From NCBI RefSeq assembly GCF_009727155.1, contig NZ_WNWM01000002.1:3472001-3536000 (forward strand): a DNA stretch of 64,000 bases. The letters run 5' to 3'. This document shows positions 39,564-48,302 of the stretch, piece by piece. The notes beneath the pieces were generated by a model that was given only the letters and a program-made list of their open reading frames with translations, was not told the DNA's origin and did no database searches. Positions within the stretch are counted from its first letter, which is position 1, and each line of letters starts with the position of its first letter. A program made the position numbers and the translations under genes. This DNA is from Pseudoduganella dura (lineage in GTDB: Bacteria; Pseudomonadota; Gammaproteobacteria; Burkholderiales; Burkholderiaceae_D).

Positions 39564-41777
39564 TTAGAACGAGGAAGTCAGGCTGACGAACAGCGAACGG
39601 CCCGCTTCGTTGTACGTGGCGGCGCCGGCACCGGAGCCGGTGCTTTCGCGGAACAGGCGTTCGTCGAACAGGTTGTTGATGCCGGCGCGCAGGCGCAGGT
39701 TCTTCGTGAACGCATAGCCGGCGCTCACGCCCCAGACGCTGTACGGGTCCAGCGTGTTCAATGCTTCGCCGGTGGCTTGCGCTCCCTGTGTGGTCAGATG
39801 GCGCGGCTCCTGCTTGCCGTACCAGGTGCCGGTGAACAGCAGCGAGACCTTGTCGTTCACCTGCCAGTCGAGCGACGTGTTCAGCGTGAACTCGGGAATC
39901 ACGGACAGCGGCTCGCCGGTGGTCTTGTTCTCGTTCTCGATCATGTACGTGAGGTTGTTGATGAACTTCACGCCAGTTCCGAACGGCACCGTCACGTTGC
40001 CCTCGATCCCCTGCACGACCGCCTTCGGCGCGTTTTCCCACTGGAACAGGCGGCCGTTCGCCGACGTGTTGCCCAGCAGGCTGTCCATGCCGCCGACGAT
40101 CTTGTTGCGGTAATCGTTATGGAAATAGGTCACGCTGGCGGAATGGCCGGCGTCGTTCCAGCCGATGCCGATTTCCTTGTTGACGCTGGTCTCGGCGTCG
40201 AGGTCGGCGTTGCCGCGCAGGTAGCAGCCGCCGCCCAGGTTCGGGTTGTTGACGGGGCAGCCGTTGCCGCGCGTGTAGTACAGGTAGTTCGGGTTCGACT
40301 GGTACAGGTTGGGCGCCTTGAAGGCGCGCGCCACGCCACCCTTGAGCGTGACCGTCGGCGTCAGCGCATACGAGGCGTTCAGGCTCGGGCTCCAGTTGGT
40401 GCCGAACTGGCTGTGCCTGTCGAACCGCACGCCGGGCGTCAGCACCAGGTTCGCGGACAGGCCGATATTGTCTTCCACGTACACCGCATAGGTTTCCGCA
40501 TCGGCCTTGCCGTCGCGGCCGGTCGTGGCCAGGCCGGGGATCGCGGTGGCCGTCTGCGTCATCGAATACGGGTCGTTCAGCTTTTCCTGCCGCACGTCGA
40601 AGCCCACCGTCATCATCTGCGACAGCCCGAACAGCTTGCCCGGCAGGTTCACCTCGCCGTTCAGGATATGGTTTTCCAGCTCCGACGTCGACCACGAGGT
40701 GGCGTTCGAGATGCTGCCTTCCGGGCCGCCGGCCAGGCCTTCGTTCAGCCGCGTGTTGTCGGTGTTTTCCCATTGCAGCGACAGTTTCGACGTGCCGAAG
40801 CCCCATGTGCCGCAGTGCGTCAGCGAAGCGGTGCGGCGGATCATCACGTTGGTTTCGGCGCCGGCATTGGCCAGCTCGCCCAGCAGCGCGGTGCCGGTGG
40901 AATTTACCGCGCGGTCGCCGGCATAGATGTTGCCCTGGCGCGAGAATCCCGATTCCAGTTCCAGCACCTGGCCGGGCGCCAGGTCCCAGCGCAGCAGGCC
41001 GCCCACGTCGCGGTTGCGCACGCCTTCACGGCCGGCCGGCGGGATCGCGCCATCGGCCGTGTTTTCCGGCGTGGCGTTGATCGACAGGTCGTCGGCATCG
41101 GTCTTGTTGACGTTGCCGAACACGCGGAACGAGAACTTGCCGGCCAGCGGGCCGGACAGGTTGAAGCCCAGGCGCTTCGTCGAGCTTTCTTCGCCGTGTT
41201 CCGGCGCCAGCGCGTACGCGGTAACGGAACCGGACAGCCTGTCGCCCGGCGCCCTGGTGATGATGTTGACGACACCGCCGGCCGCGCCGGACCCGTAGCG
41301 CGCCGCGGCCGGGCCGCGCAGCACTTCGATGCGTTCGACCAGTTCGGCCGGCACCCAGTTGGTGTCGCCGCGCGAGTTGCGTTCGCCGCTGCGGCCCATC
41401 CGCACCGAGTTGCGCGAGGTGACCGGCTTGCCGTCGACCAGGATCAGCGTATTTTCCGGGCCCATGCCGCGCAGGTCGATCTGGCGGTTGTTGCCGTACT
41501 GGCCGGTGGAGCTGTTGCCGGTGAGGTTCACGCCAGGCATCGTGCGGATGATTTCCGAAAGGTCGTTGGCCGGCGGGCGCGCCTCGATGTCGGCGGCGGT
41601 AATCGTCGATACGCCCGGTGCCTGTTTCAGCGCCTCTTCGGCGGTACTGGTCACCTGCACTTCGGACATCTGCTGTTCGGTGGCGACTTGCGCGAAGGCG
41701 GGAGCGGCAATGGGGGTGGCCAATGCAGCCATGCAGAGGACGGCGGCGAGCGGGGTGCGTTGCAGAGTTTGATTCAT
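39564..41777 (-). CDS. TonB-dependent catecholate siderophore receptor (FepA/PfeA-like)
   Basis: A 737-residue outer-membrane receptor. The signal peptide ends APAFA, a TonB-box-like MSEVQVTST follows, then the plug domain (DLSEIIRTMPGVNLTG, IDLRGMGPENTLILVDGKPV, VERIEVLRGPAAARYGSGAAGGVVNIIT) and a 22-strand barrel ending in SSF. The plug and the SVRMGRSGERNSRGDTNWVP segment match FepA/PfeA/PirA ferric-enterobactin receptors. An AGGAAG ribosome site precedes the ATG. A Fur-like box lies upstream. It heads an operon with DUF3649, PepSY and DUF3325 proteins. The exact siderophore is not determined; no siderophore synthesis genes are present. Confidence 0.9.
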   Translation of the reverse strand: MNQTLQRTPLAAVLCMAALATPIAAPAFAQVATEQQMSEVQVTSTAEEALKQAPGVSTITAADIEARPPANDLSEIIRTMPGVNLTGNSSTGQYGNNRQIDLRGMGPENTLILVDGKPVTSRNSVRMGRSGERNSRGDTNWVPAELVERIEVLRGPAAARYGSGAAGGVVNIITRAPGDRLSGSVTAYALAPEHGEESSTKRLGFNLSGPLAGKFSFRVFGNVNKTDADDLSINATPENTADGAIPPAGREGVRNRDVGGLLRWDLAPGQVLELESGFSRQGNIYAGDRAVNSTGTALLGELANAGAETNVMIRRTASLTHCGTWGFGTSKLSLQWENTDNTRLNEGLAGGPEGSISNATSWSTSELENHILNGEVNLPGKLFGLSQMMTVGFDVRQEKLNDPYSMTQTATAIPGLATTGRDGKADAETYAVYVEDNIGLSANLVLTPGVRFDRHSQFGTNWSPSLNASYALTPTVTLKGGVARAFKAPNLYQSNPNYLYYTRGNGCPVNNPNLGGGCYLRGNADLDAETSVNKEIGIGWNDAGHSASVTYFHNDYRNKIVGGMDSLLGNTSANGRLFQWENAPKAVVQGIEGNVTVPFGTGVKFINNLTYMIENENKTTGEPLSVIPEFTLNTSLDWQVNDKVSLLFTGTWYGKQEPRHLTTQGAQATGEALNTLDPYSVWGVSAGYAFTKNLRLRAGINNLFDERLFRESTGSGAGAATYNEAGRSLFVSLTSSF

Positions 41778-41852
41778 CTTCCTGGTCCTGTTATCGAGAC
41801 TTTTCCACGACCGCGACTGCCACCGAACAGGGCAGACCGGCCGCGCGTAACT

Positions 41853-41871
41853 GAGAATGATACTCATTTAA
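41853..41871 (-). promoter_or_regulatory. Fur-like box upstream of the siderophore receptor
   Basis: GAGAATGATACTCATTTAA matches the Fur consensus at 14 of 19 positions by hand, including the whole central AATGATA. On the minus strand it lies just downstream of a TTGACA element (41884-41889), where a repressor would block the receptor promoter. Confidence 0.65.
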
Positions 41872-41929
41872 TATTCAGAAAGTTTGTCAAAGTGTGGCAA
41901 CCCATCGGTAAGAGGCGTGCACGAACTTG

Positions 41930-41958
41930 TTGACTTCGCAAAACAGCGTGATTACACT
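41930..41958 (+). promoter_or_regulatory. Sigma70 promoter of the sugar-acid symporter operon
   Basis: TTGACT, a 17-nt spacer, TACACT. The predicted start near 41965 places the first LacI-type operator at about +3 to +16. The same geometry is found at the gntK promoter. Confidence 0.68.
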
Positions 41959-41967
41959 AAATGCACT

Positions 41968-41981
41968 TGTTAGCGCTATCA
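41968..41981. promoter_or_regulatory. LacI-family operator O1
   Basis: TGTTAGCGCTATCA, a near-palindrome with the central TAGCGCTA core typical of LacI/GalR operators. It is identical, in reverse, to the operator in front of gntK. It overlaps the predicted transcript start region of the symporter operon. Probable ligand-controlled target of the LacI regulator at 46875-47903. Confidence 0.75.
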
Positions 41982-42035
41982 GCAGGGTGCGGTAAAAAAT
42001 GAAAATCCCACCTGTACTGAGCAGTACAAAAAAAA

Positions 42036-42049
42036 TGTTAGCGCTGCCA
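42036..42049. promoter_or_regulatory. LacI-family operator O2, inside the leader
   Basis: TGTTAGCGCTGCCA matches O1 at 12 of 14 positions. It lies 68 bp downstream of O1, centre to centre, within the transcribed leader, so it could act through looping or as a roadblock. Confidence 0.6.
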
Positions 42050-42126
42050 CCGATATCAATGGGCTTGCCGGACAAGGCTTGATCCCGCGATACGACCCCG
42101 GCAGCACGATGCAGGAGGAGACGACC

Positions 42127-42201
42127 ATGCTGCACACCATGCCACCCGACACGACAGGCGCCGCGCCGTCGCGCCGCGCGCCGCAGGGACAGCATGCCTG
42201 A
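42127..42201 (+). CDS. Possible 24-residue leader peptide
   Basis: An ATG 6 nt after a very strong AGGAGGAG site opens a 24-residue frame (MLHTMPPDTTGAAPSRRAPQ and four more residues). It ends right at the 5' side of the first hairpin. No codon runs of one amino acid are seen, so a classical amino-acid attenuator is unlikely; translation itself could still influence folding downstream. It may also be a chance frame. Confidence 0.4.
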   Translation: MLHTMPPDTTGAAPSRRAPQGQHA

Positions 42202-42202
42202 A

Positions 42203-42246
42203 GGTCCGATGGGCGGACCGGGTTACACTTTCCCGGTTCGTTTTTT
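42203..42246 (+). promoter_or_regulatory. Overlapping antiterminator/terminator hairpins in the symporter leader
   Basis: GGTCCG (42203-42208) can pair with CGGACC (42214-42219). ACCGGG (42217-42222) can pair with CCCGGT (42232-42237), followed by TCG and six T. The two hairpins share bases 42217-42219 and so exclude one another, the layout of an attenuator. The second hairpin is a plausible intrinsic terminator. Confidence 0.55.
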
Positions 42247-42287
42247 CTGTGCGGGGGGACAATCGGTCCACCCGCGCAGTTTTTTTT
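42247..42287 (+). terminator. Second terminator-like hairpin just before the symporter start
   Basis: CTGTGCGGG (42247-42255) pairs with CCCGCGCAG (42271-42279) with one G-T, extended by an inner GGAC/GTCC, and is followed by eight T. It lies directly before the symporter gene, so read-through must be controlled or the element modulates expression. Confidence 0.6.
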
Positions 42288-42303
42288 CATGCAGGCCTTC
42301 CGA

Positions 42304-43758
42304 ATGAACACCGGTTCCACCAATCCTTCCGACCAGCGCATTGCCTTGCACAAGCGCCTGTCCTGGCGTGAAAAGATCAGCTACGGCATCGCCGACATGG
42401 GGTTCAATTTCTACTGGACCAATATCGCCACGTTCCTGCTGATCTTCTACACCGACGTCTTCGGCATCTCGGCGGCCGCGGCAGCGTCGATGATGTTCGC
42501 GGTCAAACTGGTCAACGCATTCACCGATCCGATGATCGGCGCGCTGGCCGACCGCACCACCACCCGCTACGGCAAATTCCGCCCGTACCTGGTATGGATG
42601 GCCGTGCCGCTCGGCTGCGCCGCCGTGCTCACCTACACGACGCCCGACCTGGATGGCGACGGCCGCCTGCTATGGGCCTATGGCACCTACCTGCTGATGA
42701 TGGTCTGCTACACCGGCATCAACATTCCCTACAACGCGTTGTCCGGCGTGATGTCGGCCGATCCGCAGGAACGCTCCACGATCAACGGCCTGCGCTTCAT
42801 CTGCGCATTCGGCGGCAGCATGCTGGTCACCGCGGCCACGCCGGCCATGGTGAAGGCGTTCGGCAACGGCAACGACAAGCTGGGCTGGCAACTGACGATG
42901 GCGGCATGGGCGGTGGCCGCGTCGGTGATGTTCGTGCTCACCTTTGCCAACACGCGCGAGCGCATCGCCCCGTCGCCGCAGCAGAAGAGCAACGTGATGG
43001 AAGACGTGCGCGACCTGTCGCGCAACGGCCCGTGGCTGGTGCTGTTCTTCCTGGCGCTGATCATCATGGTGACGATCACGCTGCGCACCACCACCGCCGC
43101 CTATTACTTCAAGTACGTGGTCGGCAGGCCGGAACTGATGGGCGCCTTCGTTTCCGTCTACATGTTCGCCGCCGCCGTCGGCGCCGCCGCATCGCCGCTG
43201 ATGACGCGCTTCGTCGACAAGAAGAAGCTGATGATCATCCTGATGAGCGCCACGGCTGTGCTGTCCACCGCGTATTTCTTCGTGCCGCAGGACCAGGTGT
43301 GGCTGATGTTCGCGCTCCAGGCCGGCATGGGCCTGGTGCTGGGGCCGAAGTCGCCGCTGGCGTTCTCGATGTATGCCGACACGGCCGACTACAACGAGTG
43401 GCGTACCGGCCGCCGCGCCACGGCGATGACGTTCGCCGCTGCCACGTTCTCGCAGAAGCTGGGCACGGCGCTGGCGGTGGCCGTGATCGGCGCGCTGTTC
43501 ACCACGCTGGGCTATGTGCCGAACGCCACGCAAAGCCCCGATTCCACGGCCGGCATCGTGTGGCTGATGTCGCTGATCCCCGCCGCCTTCGCGCTGCTCG
43601 CCGTCGGCGTGATGTGCTGTTACCGCCTGGATGCCGCCATGCTGCGCGGCATCCAGGCCGACCTCGCCGTTCGCAAACCCGCACCAGATGTTCGCAATAC
43701 CGGAGAAGAACCAGATGACAGCCCGCATGCACTTCCCCCCGCTGCACCCATCCGCTGA
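42304..43758 (+). CDS. GPH-family sugar:cation symporter, probable cellobionate importer
   Basis: A 484-residue twelve-helix carrier of the glycoside-pentoside-hexuronide family. The signature [20 protein letters not shown] at the N-terminus, [11 protein letters not shown] and the [29 protein letters not shown] loop are typical. ATG 42304 is preferred because AGG precedes it by 8 nt; the in-frame ATG at 42289 touches the terminator T-run and has no ribosome site. The gene end overlaps the phosphorylase start by 44 bp. Neighbouring GH94 phosphorylase and gluconokinase suggest import of an aldobionic acid such as cellobionate; this is inference. Confidence 0.87.
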   Translation: MNTGSTNPSDQRIALHKRLSWREKISYGIADMGFNFYWTNIATFLLIFYTDVFGISAAAAASMMFAVKLVNAFTDPMIGALADRTTTRYGKFRPYLVWMAVPLGCAAVLTYTTPDLDGDGRLLWAYGTYLLMMVCYTGINIPYNALSGVMSADPQERSTINGLRFICAFGGSMLVTAATPAMVKAFGNGNDKLGWQLTMAAWAVAASVMFVLTFANTRERIAPSPQQKSNVMEDVRDLSRNGPWLVLFFLALIIMVTITLRTTTAAYYFKYVVGRPELMGAFVSVYMFAAAVGAAASPLMTRFVDKKKLMIILMSATAVLSTAYFFVPQDQVWLMFALQAGMGLVLGPKSPLAFSMYADTADYNEWRTGRRATAMTFAAATFSQKLGTALAVAVIGALFTTLGYVPNATQSPDSTAGIVWLMSLIPAAFALLAVGVMCCYRLDAAMLRGIQADLAVRKPAPDVRNTGEEPDDSPHALPPAAPIR

Positions 43759-46096
43759 CGGCCACCGCTACGAGCTGCTGTCGCCCACGGCCATGCCGCG
43801 GGCGGCCGGGTTCCTGTGGAACCGCAAGATGATGATCCAGGTGAACTGCCGCGGCTACGCGGTGGCCCAGTTCATGCAACCGGAACCGGCCAAGTATGCG
43901 TATGCGCCGAACCTGGAAGCGCGCACGTTCATGCAGCCGGAGCAGGGGTACTACGCGCACCACCCGGGCCGCTTCTTCTACGTGAAGGACGAGGAAACGG
44001 GCGAGCTGTTCTCCGCGCCGTACGAACCGGTGCGCGCCGCGCCGGACCGTTTCGTGTTCTCGGCCGGGAAGAGCGACATGGCCTGGACCGTGGAAAACCT
44101 CGGCATCCGCATCGAACTGGCCATCGGCTTGCCGGTGGACGACGTGGCCGAGCTGTGGTCGCTGAAGGTGACGAACCTGTCGGGAAGGCCGCGCCGGCTG
44201 TCGGTGTACCCGTACTTCACGATCGGCTACATGAGCTGGATGAACCAGTCGGCCGAGTATCGCGCCGACCTGGGCGGGATCGTTGCCTCGTCCGTCACGC
44301 CGTACCAGAAGGTGGCGGACTACTTCAAGCAGAAGAACTTCAAGGACAGGACGTTCTTCCTGTGCGAGCGCACTCCCGATGCGTGGGAAGCCGCGCAGGA
44401 GGCGTTCGAAGGCGAGGGCGGCCTGCACGCGCCTTCTGCGCTGCGGGAGCCATCGCTTGCCGGCGGCGACGCGCGTTATGAAACGCCGGTGGGCGCCGTG
44501 CAATACCGCCTGGCGCTGGCCGCCGGCGGCAGCGAGCAATACCGCTTCCTGTTCGGCCCCGCGTTCGACGATGCCGAAATCGCCGCGCTGCGCGAACGTT
44601 ACCTTTCCGCCGCCGGTTTCGCGGCGGCCCGCGAACAGTACGCCGCGTACATCGGTGCCGGCGCCGGTTGCGTCATGGTGGAGACGCCGGACGCGGAGTT
44701 CGACAACTTCGTCAACCACTGGCTGCCGCGCCAGGTGTATTACCACGGCGGCTCCAACCGCCTGACCACCGATCCGCAGACCCGCAACTACCTGCAGGAC
44801 AACATGGGCATGAGCTTCGTGCACCCGCCCACCGCGCGCGGCGCGTTCCTGCACGCGCTGTCGCAGCAGGAAGCGACCGGCGCGATGCCGGACGGGATCC
44901 TGCTGGTCGAGGGCGCCGAACTGAAATACATCAACCAGGTGCCGCACACCGATCACTGCGTGTGGCTGCCCGTGTGCCTGAAGGCCTACCTGGACGAGAC
45001 GGCCGACTGGGCGCTGCTTGACGAACCGGTGGCCGACAGCGAAGGGCGCAGCCAGACGGTGGCGCAGCGCATCGGCCGCGCGATGGACTGGCTGCTGGAG
45101 GAACGCGACGAGCGCGGCCTGTCGTACATCGCGCAGGGCGACTGGTGCGACCCGATGAACATGGTGGGCTACAAGGGCAAGGGCGTGTCCGGCTGGCTGA
45201 CGGTGGCCGCCGCGTATGCACTGAACCTGTGGGCCGGCATGTGCGCGCAGCACGGGGATGAAGAAGGTGCGCGCCACTTCCGCGCCGGCGCGCAGGCGCT
45301 GAACGATGCCGCCAACGAGCACCTGTGGGACGGCCGCTGGTTCGCGCGCGGCATCACGGACGACGGCGTGGTGTTCGGCGTGGCCGACGACCCGGAGGGC
45401 CGCATCTGGCTCAACCCGCAGGCCTGGTCGATGCTGTCCGGCGCTGCCGGCGCGGAGCAGCGTGCGTCGATGGTCAGGGAAGTCGAACAGCAACTGCACA
45501 CGCCTTACGGGGTGCAGATGTTCGCGCCGCCGTTTTCGAAGATGCGCGAGGATGTGGGGCGGGTCACGCAGAAGCATCCCGGCTCGGCGGAAAACGGCGC
45601 CGTCTATAACCATGCCGCCGCGTTCTACATCTTCAGCCTGTACGACGGGGCCGATGGCGAGCGCGCATGGGACCTGATGCGCAAGATGATTCCCGGGCCG
45701 GATGAGGCGGATTACCTGCGGCGTGGCCAGCTGCCCGTGTTCATCCCGAATTACTACCGCGGCGCCTGGCGCGAGTATCCGCGCACGGCGGGCCGTTCGA
45801 GCCACCTGTTCAATACGGGCACCGTATCGTGGATCTACCGCTGCGTCATCGAGGGCCTGTGCGGCCTGGTCGGCGATGCCGGGGGGCTGCGCATCGCGCC
45901 GCAGTTGCCGGCGGCGTGGAACGGCATGAAGGCGGTGCGCACGTTCCGCGGCGCGACCTTCGAGGTAGCGGTGCGGCGCGGCGACGTGGCGGAAGCGACG
46001 GTGCGTTGCGACGGCACGCTGCTGCCGGAAGCGCGCGTGACCGGCATCGAAGCCGGCCGCACGTACCGGCTGGAAGTGACGGTGCCGGCAGCGTGA
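43715..46096 (+). CDS. GH94 disaccharide phosphorylase, probable cellobionic acid phosphorylase
   Basis: A 793-residue cytoplasmic inverting phosphorylase. An N-terminal beta-sandwich domain (about residues 1-280) precedes an (alpha/alpha)6 barrel with [11 protein letters not shown], where Asp476 and Asp479 fall in the GH94 DWND-type catalytic motif. A C-terminal beta domain follows (RGATFEVAV). The start at MTARMHF has CGGAGAAG upstream and overlaps the symporter end, giving translational coupling. With gluconokinase in the same regulon, the likely reaction is cellobionate plus phosphate to glucose-1-phosphate plus gluconate. Cellobiose or chitobiose phosphorolysis cannot be excluded from sequence alone. 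Confidence 0.85.
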   Translation: MTARMHFPPLHPSADGHRYELLSPTAMPRAAGFLWNRKMMIQVNCRGYAVAQFMQPEPAKYAYAPNLEARTFMQPEQGYYAHHPGRFFYVKDEETGELFSAPYEPVRAAPDRFVFSAGKSDMAWTVENLGIRIELAIGLPVDDVAELWSLKVTNLSGRPRRLSVYPYFTIGYMSWMNQSAEYRADLGGIVASSVTPYQKVADYFKQKNFKDRTFFLCERTPDAWEAAQEAFEGEGGLHAPSALREPSLAGGDARYETPVGAVQYRLALAAGGSEQYRFLFGPAFDDAEIAALRERYLSAAGFAAAREQYAAYIGAGAGCVMVETPDAEFDNFVNHWLPRQVYYHGGSNRLTTDPQTRNYLQDNMGMSFVHPPTARGAFLHALSQQEATGAMPDGILLVEGAELKYINQVPHTDHCVWLPVCLKAYLDETADWALLDEPVADSEGRSQTVAQRIGRAMDWLLEERDERGLSYIAQGDWCDPMNMVGYKGKGVSGWLTVAAAYALNLWAGMCAQHGDEEGARHFRAGAQALNDAANEHLWDGRWFARGITDDGVVFGVADDPEGRIWLNPQAWSMLSGAAGAEQRASMVREVEQQLHTPYGVQMFAPPFSKMREDVGRVTQKHPGSAENGAVYNHAAAFYIFSLYDGADGERAWDLMRKMIPGPDEADYLRRGQLPVFIPNYYRGAWREYPRTAGRSSHLFNTGTVSWIYRCVIEGLCGLVGDAGGLRIAPQLPAAWNGMKAVRTFRGATFEVAVRRGDVAEATVRCDGTLLPEARVTGIEAGRTYRLEVTVPAA

Positions 46097-46143
46097 CGGG
46101 GCCGGTGCGATCGGGCAGCCTTGGGATCAGGCCGCTGGTTTGA

Positions 46144-46650
46144 TCAGGCGGGCGGCGCGATGCGGCCGACCAGCTGCGGCACTTCCTCGCCGATGTCGAG
46201 CACGATGCCCGGTTCGTCCGGCTGCAGCGCTTCCAGCGCGGCGAACTGGCTGTCCAGCAGCGACAGCGGCATGTAGTGGCCGACACGGGCATCCATCCGC
46301 GCGGCGATCAGCTCGCGCGTGCCGTCCAGGTGGGCGAACCGCAGGCCCGGCGCGCCTTCGCGCAGCAGGTCGCGATAGCGGCGCTTGAGTGCCGAGCACG
46401 CGACCACGATGCCTTCGCCACGCTGCACCGAATCGCGGATCTCGCCCTGCAGGCTGGCCAGCCAGTGCAGCCGGTCGCCATCGGTCAGCGGCACGCCGGC
46501 GCTCATCTTCGCCACGTTTTCCGGCGAGTGATAGCGGTCGCCCTCGACGAACCGCACGCCCAGCTGTTCGGCCAGGGCGGTGCCTACCGAACTCTTGCCG
46601 CACCCGGCCACACCCATCACCACCCAGCGCGGGGCATCCAATTTACTCAT
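46144..46650 (-). CDS. gntK: Gluconokinase
   Basis: Phosphorylates gluconate to 6-phosphogluconate with ATP. The 168-residue protein has the P-loop GVAGCGKSS (about residues 13-21), the LxDGDRLHWL segment and ACSALKRRYRDLLRE, all standard for GntK. It is convergent with the phosphorylase gene (47 bp between stops). Its promoter carries the same operator as the symporter operon, so it belongs to the same regulon and would consume the gluconate released by the phosphorylase. Confidence 0.94.
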   Translation of the reverse strand: MSKLDAPRWVVMGVAGCGKSSVGTALAEQLGVRFVEGDRYHSPENVAKMSAGVPLTDGDRLHWLASLQGEIRDSVQRGEGIVVACSALKRRYRDLLREGAPGLRFAHLDGTRELIAARMDARVGHYMPLSLLDSQFAALEALQPDEPGIVLDIGEEVPQLVGRIAPPA

Positions 46651-46660
46651 CTTTACTTTC

Positions 46661-46674
46661 TGATAGCGCTAACA
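46661..46674. promoter_or_regulatory. LacI-family operator in front of gntK
   Basis: On the minus strand TGTTAGCGCTATCA, identical to the operator at 41968-41981. It spans the predicted +1 region, 10 nt before the gntK ATG. Confidence 0.78.
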
Positions 46675-46681
46675 ATGGTGT

Positions 46682-46710
46682 AGTTTACTGCACGCGGTGG
46701 CTTTGTTCAA
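46682..46710 (-). promoter_or_regulatory. Sigma70 promoter of gntK
   Basis: On the minus strand TTGAAC, a 17-nt spacer, TAAACT. The start would fall at about 46675, immediately beside the operator. Confidence 0.62.
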
Positions 46711-46714
46711 TACA

Positions 46715-46738
46715 GAAAAAACGGGTACCTGATACCCG
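46715..46738 (-). terminator. Terminator between lacI and gntK
   Basis: On the minus strand CGGGTA-TCAGG-TACCCG is followed by six T. It lies between the LacI gene and the gntK promoter and would separate the two transcripts. The 136 nt between it and the LacI stop hold only a degenerate GGGTCTGACACC-type palindrome near 46844. Confidence 0.68.
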
Positions 46739-46874
46739 CCCTCCTGAAACATGCCGGGAGACGGCCACCGTTCATTCAAGCCAGCCTCTGCCAGGGAACC
46801 GCTTGCGCAAGCGATGCATGGCATGTCTCAAGTGAACGGTATCAGGGTCTGACACCGTTTTCAGCGGTTTCCGT

Positions 46875-47903
46875 TCAGGCGCTTTCGCGCGCCATCAGCG
46901 TAAAACCGAGGTCGAGGTGCGCCTGCGCCGGCCGTTCGCCGCGGATCGTGGCGCGCAGCATCGTGGCGGCCTCGAAGCCGATCTTGTAGCGGGGCGTGCC
47001 GACCGTGGTCAGCGCCGGCTTCATCCAGGCCGATGCCGGCAGGTCGTTGAAGCCGCAGATCGCCAGCTGCTCCGGCACGGAAATGCCGCGCCGCTGGCAC
47101 TGGTAGATGGCGCCGTGGGCCAGGTCGTCGTTGCAGCAGAAGATCGCGTCGCAGTCCGGCACCTGGGCCAGCATGCGGCCCAGCAGCTCGGCGCCCAGCG
47201 CGATGGTGGAAGGATCGGGCACCATCAGTTCGAGGCGCGCATCGGCCAGGCCCGCATCGGCCATCGCCTTGCGATAGCCTTCGGCGCGGCGCAGCGTGCG
47301 TTCGTCGAGCTGGGCGCCGATGAAGCCGATGCGCTTCTTGCCCTTGCCGAGCAGGTAGCGCGTCATTGCCTGGCCCGCTTCGACCTGCGAGAAGCCCACG
47401 CACAGCAGGTCCGGGTCGGACGACAGGTCCATCATCGATACCACCGGCACGCGCGATGTTTCCAGCATCTGCCGCACGCGCGCGCTGTGCGTGAGGCCGG
47501 ACAGCAGGATACCGTCCGGATTCGACTGCATGTACACGTTCAGCAGCTTTTCCTCTTCGGCGTCGGAATAGCGGGTGTTGCCGATCAGGAGCTGGTAGTT
47601 GTCGGAGTCGAGCGCGTCCTGGATCCCCTGCAGGACGGCGGTAAACACGGTATTGGACAACGAGGGCACCAGCACCACGATGACGTTCGATTGCGCGGAA
47701 GCCAGCGCGCGCGCGGCACGGTTCGGCACGTAGCCGAGCTCCTGCACGGCCTGTTCCACGCGCTGGCGCAGCAGCGACGACACCAGGTCGGGTTGATTGA
47801 TCGCGCGCGAGGCCGTCATCGGGGCCACGCCGGCACGGGCCGCCACGTCGCTCAGCGTGACACGTCCGCTGGCGCGGCTGCGGGAAGAAGGGGATTTGCT
47901 CAT
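46875..47903 (-). CDS. LacI-family repressor of the sugar-acid module
   Basis: A 342-residue regulator. The helix-turn-helix and hinge (residues about 14-68: VTLSDVAARAGVAPMTASRA, then AARALASAQS) precede a periplasmic-binding-protein-like ligand domain. It resembles GntR, the gluconate repressor of E. coli, in DVAARAGVAPMTASRAIN. Operators with the same 14-bp sequence lie before gntK and the symporter, so it most likely represses both until gluconate, phosphogluconate or the disaccharide appears. A small hairpin (AAGGGG/CCCCTT at 47911-47930) sits just before its start. Confidence 0.88.
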   Translation of the reverse strand: MSKSPSSRSRASGRVTLSDVAARAGVAPMTASRAINQPDLVSSLLRQRVEQAVQELGYVPNRAARALASAQSNVIVVLVPSLSNTVFTAVLQGIQDALDSDNYQLLIGNTRYSDAEEEKLLNVYMQSNPDGILLSGLTHSARVRQMLETSRVPVVSMMDLSSDPDLLCVGFSQVEAGQAMTRYLLGKGKKRIGFIGAQLDERTLRRAEGYRKAMADAGLADARLELMVPDPSTIALGAELLGRMLAQVPDCDAIFCCNDDLAHGAIYQCQRRGISVPEQLAICGFNDLPASAWMKPALTTVGTPRYKIGFEAATMLRATIRGERPAQAHLDLGFTLMARESA

Positions 47904-48169
47904 ATTCTTGAAGGGGATTTGCAGCCCCTTGCTTTTGTACTTTGTTTATGGTGTTGTTGGGCTGGATTTATTCATACATCGCCGGCACTGTCAATCGCGG
48001 CTGCGCTGTCGATACCTGGGCAGTATGAGCAAAAGCGGAACAAAAGCGAGGTCGATCACGGCATTTGTAATGCCTTGCGACACATTGCCACCCGCTGCGC
48101 CTGCCATGGCCGCCATGCCGTAGAAACGTCTTTTGATGAATGTGCAAGTTGTGTGAACTGGCGCACAGA

Positions 48170-48260
48170 GTATGGCGGGGGCTTGCTAGTACTATGGAAT
48201 CGTCTCTTTCAGGACATCCCTAGTTTTGGACTTGGCCCGCTTTCGAGCGGGCATTTTTTT
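48170..48260 (+). ncRNA. Candidate small RNA with UUCG-loop terminator
   Basis: In the 399-nt gene-free stretch 47904-48302 a strong Rho-independent terminator points in the + direction, but no gene on that strand precedes it. The terminator is GCCCGCT-TTCG-AGCGGGC followed by A and seven T (48235-48260). A possible -10 TACTAT lies at 48190 and a weaker TTGTGT/TATGGC pair upstream, so the 5' end is uncertain. The minus strand has no T-run, so it does not serve the esterase gene. The remainder of the gap shows nothing recognisable. Confidence 0.42.
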
Positions 48261-48302
48261 GTCCATGCTTCCTTGTTCCACGCGCGATCGCGCCGGCCGT
48301 CC

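Noticed and set aside
39489..41933. An 814-codon plus-strand frame over the siderophore receptor
   Set aside because: Antisense to a receptor with signal peptide, plug and barrel; no sensible protein on the other strand.
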